Notes under the pieces: model-generated
The model's input: only the letters and a program-made list of their open reading frames with translations
What the model was told of the DNA's origin: nothing
Databases searched by the model: none
Made by a program: the position numbers and the translations under genes
Part shown: positions 60,008 to 64,000 of the stretch, piece after piece
Numbering within the stretch: the stretch's first letter is position 1
How the letters are laid out: the number at the start of each line of letters is the position of its first letter
Assembly: GCF_964275005.1 (NCBI RefSeq)
Contig: NC_092692.1
Span: forward strand, 17,199,506-17,263,505
Length of the DNA stretch: 64,000 nt
DNA from: Diadema setosum
Taxonomy: Eukaryota > Echinodermata > Echinoidea > Diadematoida > Diadematidae
Direction of reading: 5' to 3'

Positions 60008-61165
60008 CCCTTCTGTGGACTATATGCTCTTTTGGATTACATTGTGGTGTTTCAAGAAGAGAATGCTACCACTAACAAGAGACAACTTCTATAAATATTT
60101 TGCAAGCCTTTCAGAGTGATTTTGAAAGCTACTGTATTGCCTCTCAAGTGCATGTACTTGACTTCGAGTTGCATTGTTTAAACAATGAGTGCTGCATGGT
60201 ACCACAATTTGTACCAAGCCTGGGAAACAGATAAATTGTCGTACTTCCTCATGTGTAGTGCACTGGGAAAGAACAAAATTTACAGTGCATTTGGGCAGCT
60301 ACTAGTCTTAGGGAAGGTGTTCTTGGTTATTTGATCAAACTTATTCAGGTAGTTCAGCTCTGTACATGTATAACATGTACATCCCTCATGGGATAAGGGC
60401 TATAAAGAAAAATGTTGGTTTATAAATCAAAAGCTCTAAACAGTAGTGGGATTTACTATGTACGTTTGTATGTACTGTACATCGCAGGTGATACACCTTT
60501 AACATCAAATGTAACGTTAAGTCAAAACAACAACAACAAAGCTTCTCATTAAAAGAAGTTAATACAACATGTATCCTTGAAGCAAGCCTATTGCTACCAG
60601 TTGATAAATGACTGATACAGCCAACAAGATAACAAGTACAAAGTGTATGAGCATAAACATACAAATTTGATTCGCAGGATAATGGCTAGAGTATGAACAG
60701 ACATTTATACGTGGCAAATGGACATTTGATTTTGATGTGTATTGGACAACTTTAATTGACAAAAATGCACTAGATCAGATACATGTAGGTATTGTACCTT
60801 CATGGTATATGTAGATTTTTTTTTTTTTCTGCAGACTGCTCCATTTTGCATCATTGTATCCCCTGGCTTATAATGCCAGAGGATATCGTGGCCTACATAT
60901 CATACAAATGTATGTTGGGTTTTCATAATTAATGTCTTACCACACAGGCTCAAATTAATTCAAGACTGTTAAAAGTTTTTATGAACAAAATTCCCCGAGG
61001 GAAAATATCACAAATGTGTTTGATAATGAAATAACATGCAATGATTTTTTCTGATGTGTGCCACTGCTGCCTTGACCTCAACCCTTTGTGTACTTTGAGA
61101 GCCAATTGGCACAGGAAACCCCATACAGTTGTACACTCTGTCCAAAGTCCCAGGCACAGAAAGGG
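60008..61165. other. unassigned part of the gene 2 intron
   Basis: No gene, exon or inverted-repeat element recognised. Confidence 0.45.
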
Positions 61166-61169
61166 TTAA

Positions 61170-61592
61170 AGGGACCATGTAATTTTGGTTGAGACCCAAT
61201 TTAAAGGGTTGGTACAGTATTGGTGGAGATGAGAATTGGGCTTTTAACTTTTTGCGAGATACCAAGAAAACACTTACATGTATAAAATAGTACAGAGCAT
61301 ACCATTTTAAGAGGAAATCAAAGTTTATTTGATGAAAATCGGGTTTGGAATGACTGAAACATCCAAAAAACAAAGTAAAACAAAGCGATTGTAATAAAGT
61401 GTGGGTCCCACACTTATTAGAATCGCTCTGTTTTGGATATCTCAGCTATTTCAAAACCAATTTACATCAAATAAACGTTGAATTCCTCATGGAATTACAT
61501 ACTCTTTCATATTTCATAACAGGTTTCTCATTATCACACCAAAAAACGTTAGAAACCTGAAATTAGGTCTCAACCAAAACTACATGATCCCT
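61170..61592. mobile_element. TTAA-type MITE, family A, with a doubled left end
   Basis: TTAA at 61166-61169 precedes one end (AGGGACCATGTAATTTTGG, to 61200). A second TTAA (61201-61204) is followed by another left end (AGGGTTGGTACAGTATTGG). A single right end, complementary to the first left end, closes at 61592 before TTAA 61593-61596. Confidence 0.75.
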
Positions 61593-61596
61593 TTAA

Positions 61597-62326
61597 GGTT
61601 TCTAATTTGAAATTTATTGTTATTATTTTTTTTTTTTGGTGAGATAATGAGAAACCTCCTATGAAATGTAAAAGAGTAATATGTAATTCCAAGACGAATT
61701 CAACATTTAGGCTAAGAATGGGCCTAACAAAAGGTGGGAGTGGGACCCACCTTTTAGTTATGATCACTTTGTAGTACTTCATTTTTGGATGTCTCAGCCA
61801 TTCCAAAACCCATTTTCATCAAATAAACTTTGAATTCCTCTTATGATGGTATGCTCTGTGTTATTTCATAAGTGGTTTCCTGGTATCTCACAAAGAGTTA
61901 AGGCATTATTTACCTTTTGCAGATGAAACAAATCCCAGCTTTAGTTCTTCAAAATACTGTAGATTTAGAATGTAAGTTATTGTATAGGGATAGAAACAAC
62001 CAATGTAAAAAGGTTAATCAGTATGTTCAATGTTAAGTATTGCTGAATATATAAAATGTGAACAATACTTATGAATATGATGAAATTATTTGTAGACTAA
62101 ACCATTCACAATTATGATTTATTGAGAAATAGTAATGATATCTCCTGATATTTTAGGCTTTATTGCAAAATTTTTCATGGTGGGATGTTTTGTGATACAA
62201 CTGACCTAAACATATGCATCAAATGTGATAACTCGAACTTAAAAAAAAAAAAAAAAAAAAAAAATTAATGGTAAACAATGCCTTTAAAAGCCCAATCCTC
62301 ATCTTCATCAATTCCGTACCATCCCT
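61597..62326. mobile_element. TTAA-type MITE, family A, split by a family B insertion
   Basis: The left part ends at CACAAAGAG just before 61898 and the right part resumes with AAGCCCAATCCTCATC after 62287. In intact copies (53935-53960) these two sequences are adjacent. TTAA closes the element at 62327-62330. Confidence 0.8.
61902..62283. mobile_element. MITE, family B, nested in a family A copy
   Basis: The ends GGCATTATTTACC and GGTAAACAATGCC are inverted repeats. TTAA flanks it at 61898-61901 and 62284-62287. A poly(A) tract lies near its right end (62241-62264). Confidence 0.8.
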
Positions 62327-62330
62327 TTAA

Positions 62331-62861
62331 CCAAAGATGATGCCTCCATGCCCATTCATGGTAACATTTCTGTCATCGTAGGGGTCCAAAAACTTGGTAG
62401 TGATCCGAGAATTTGGGGGGAATTTATGAAGGATTTTTGATATTTTGGCAGGTAGGGTCAATGAACTTGGGAGATCAGGCTGCGCGTATTTGAGGTTTGC
62501 ATGTGCGCATTAAAGTGCGTGCTCTAGTTTCTGCTAGGGCGAGGAGCGCCATGCAAAGCTCTGAGGGTTTATGATGTAACACGGGCTTCTATATTGGGAA
62601 ATCAGGCGACTTTCAGCATACAATGCTATAAGTACGTATGGGTGGAAATCACTGATATCTCTATGGAAGAACAAGATCAGTGGTGGAAATGAGCTGCATG
62701 CTTGGCGGAGGTCTGCGCTCTCAGAGTGCTTCTCTAGTTCATTGTGAGATTATGTTTTCCAAACTTATTGTCATTTTTTTGTTTAGAGTGGTGGTTGAAG
62801 TCAGTTCACTGTTCAACTCTTTCATATATTGCACAATCCTGAATTCTATAAGCCCCTTGCT
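62331..62861. other. unassigned part of the gene 2 intron
   Basis: The stretch 62470-62560 has several GC-rich words (CTGCGCGTA, GTGCGCATTAAAGTGCG). No gene recognised. Confidence 0.4.
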
Positions 62862-63181
62862 AGCTTTTGCAGAAGAAAAAAGAAACACCTTTAGCACTTC
62901 AAAATAGTTCTGAAATGTGAGTTAGAGATAAAAATAACCTACATGAAAATGGTAATTATTCTAATTAATGTTAAGTACCATTACAAAATGTGGACAGTAT
63001 TTTTGTTAAAAACTCTTTCTAAAATAAGCCATCACTGTGATTGTTTAGAAAAAATTAGTGATATCTCATTTTATTTGCAGCTTTATTGCGAAATATTTGT
63101 GCAGCAGGGTGTTTTGTGATACAACTGAACTGTACAATGTGCATATATATGCATCAAATGTGAAATTCAAGCATTTTTTCC
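62862..63181. mobile_element. MITE, family B, partial
   Basis: It follows 61902-62283 from TTTTGCAGA to CAAATGTGA with many substitutions. Its right end is replaced at 63182 by family C sequence. Confidence 0.6.
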
Positions 63182-63182
63182 A

Positions 63183-63370
63183 GGTTAGCATGCCTGTACA
63201 GTGACGGGGCGATTAAGCTGCACATTACTTGAATATGAGACCATTCTGAAGCAAATAATTTTCACACAACAATACTCTGAATGTACCTTTAAATGAATCC
63301 CACAAGGATTGGAACAATCATCCCCAGCATTCCCACTGATTTCCACTGATCAGTTTACTAGCTATCCCCT
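63183..63370. mobile_element. right half of a family C palindromic MITE
   Basis: From GTTAGCATGCCTGTACAGTGA to TAGCTATCCCCT, matching the second half of 26838-27200. The first half is missing. Confidence 0.75.
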
Positions 63371-63693
63371 TCAAGAGATTTTGGCTTATGTACATTTACA
63401 TATTAATCTATAACAGTTTTCTTTTGGCTTCCAAATTTGACAGCACTGTATGTTTTTCATGGCGCCTGTGGAGAAACATGTTTTACATTGTACGTTGATT
63501 GAGAAAACATTTCATTATTTCTTTTTATGGCGCCCCGCTCTCAGCACACCCGCAAGTGACCAAAGGTACAATGTGATGTAACAAACAGACATACGGTCAA
63601 ACTTGAACAAGGTGTAGAAGTACACTTTGGATTTAGATAATGCCTCAAGACAACAAGCATGTATTGCTCTGGTGATTTTAGGTAATGCCTTAA

Positions 63694-64000
63694 AGGGTGT
63701 GTACAGTTCTGTTCGAGGTGAGGATTTAGCTTTTAACGTTTTGCGAGATATTCAGAATCCACTCTACAGCACTATTATATGAGATGTCAAAGAGCGTGCA
63801 ATTCTAAGGGGTATCAAAAGTATATTTGATGAAAATTGGTTTTGAAATGGCTGAGATATCAACAACAAAAAAAAAAGGTGAAACAAAGAGATCCTAATAA
63901 AAGGTGTGCCCTGTCACCATTTATTATTATCACTTTTTTTGGATATTATATCTCAGCCATTTGAAAACAAATTTTCATCACATAAACGTTGAATCCTTCT
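63694..64000. mobile_element. TTAA-type MITE, family A, cut by the window edge
   Basis: TTAA at 63690-63693 precedes AGGGTGTGTACAGTTCTG. The body runs to the end of the window without reaching the right end. Confidence 0.8.

Larger units (their letters stand above)
51551..64000 (+). other. intron 1 of G-alpha gene 2 (continues past the window)
   Basis: It opens with GTACGT. I searched for an exon resembling [14 protein letters not shown] and for the DYTPP exon in this span by reading and found neither. The span is filled largely with TTAA-type MITEs. Confidence 0.7.

Overview
This is eukaryotic, intron-rich, AT-rich animal DNA. The only protein-coding genes I can support are two neighbouring heterotrimeric G-protein alpha-subunit genes of the G12/13 class, both on the + strand. 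The dense load of short inverted-repeat elements, tRNA-derived SINE sequence, TTAA-flanked MITEs, gcgaaatt-type MITEs and TGTACA/TACATGTA-rich spacer suggests a marine invertebrate. My best guess is an echinoderm such as a sea urchin, but I cannot prove this without a database search.

Layout: 1-654 is the 5' flank and leader of gene 1. Gene 1 has coding exons at 655-1116, 24433-24483 and 28232-28801. They join in phase 0 into a complete 360-residue G-alpha-12/13 protein. Intron 1 is about 23.3 kb and intron 2 about 3.7 kb. The 3' flank from 28802 and the spacer to about 50.6 kb hold no recognisable gene, only repeats. Gene 2 starts at 51074. Its first exon (51074-51550) closely matches exon 1 of gene 1 and ends in a consensus splice donor. 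Its later exons were not found and should lie beyond 64000, so the last 12.4 kb is intron 1 of gene 2.

The striking part is intron 1 of gene 1. It contains a 2.4-kb long-terminal-inverted-repeat element (1688-4103) carrying two smaller nested MITEs. It then contains a composite structure of about 11.5 kb (4954-16426) bounded by diverged terminal inverted repeats. Inside are two satellite arrays of about 72-bp units in opposite orientation (about 5540-6872 and 7716-9655), the inner one organised into 214-bp higher-order units. There are also two copies of a core segment of about 460 bp, and a five-copy tandem array of units of about 0.73-0.82 kb (10921-14740). Each unit of that array carries about five copies of a CpG-rich GGTCCCCCGCGAGA motif spaced near whole helical turns. 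The same motif occurs inside the terminal repeats. Four array units also carry a 24-nt cassette with a splice acceptor and a GTGAGT donor. No transposase gene was seen.

The rest of the window is a mosaic of MITE families. The commonest (with related ends) have TTAA target sites and AGGG...CCCT ends, as in piggyBac-derived MITEs. Several sit end to end sharing a single TTAA, and one is interrupted by another. Two pogo/Tigger-like TA-flanked elements, a tRNA-derived SINE, possible LINE 3' tails and many microsatellites are also present. Gene 1 and gene 2 would encode palmitoylated, plasma-membrane G-alpha subunits that couple receptors to RhoGEF/Rho signalling.
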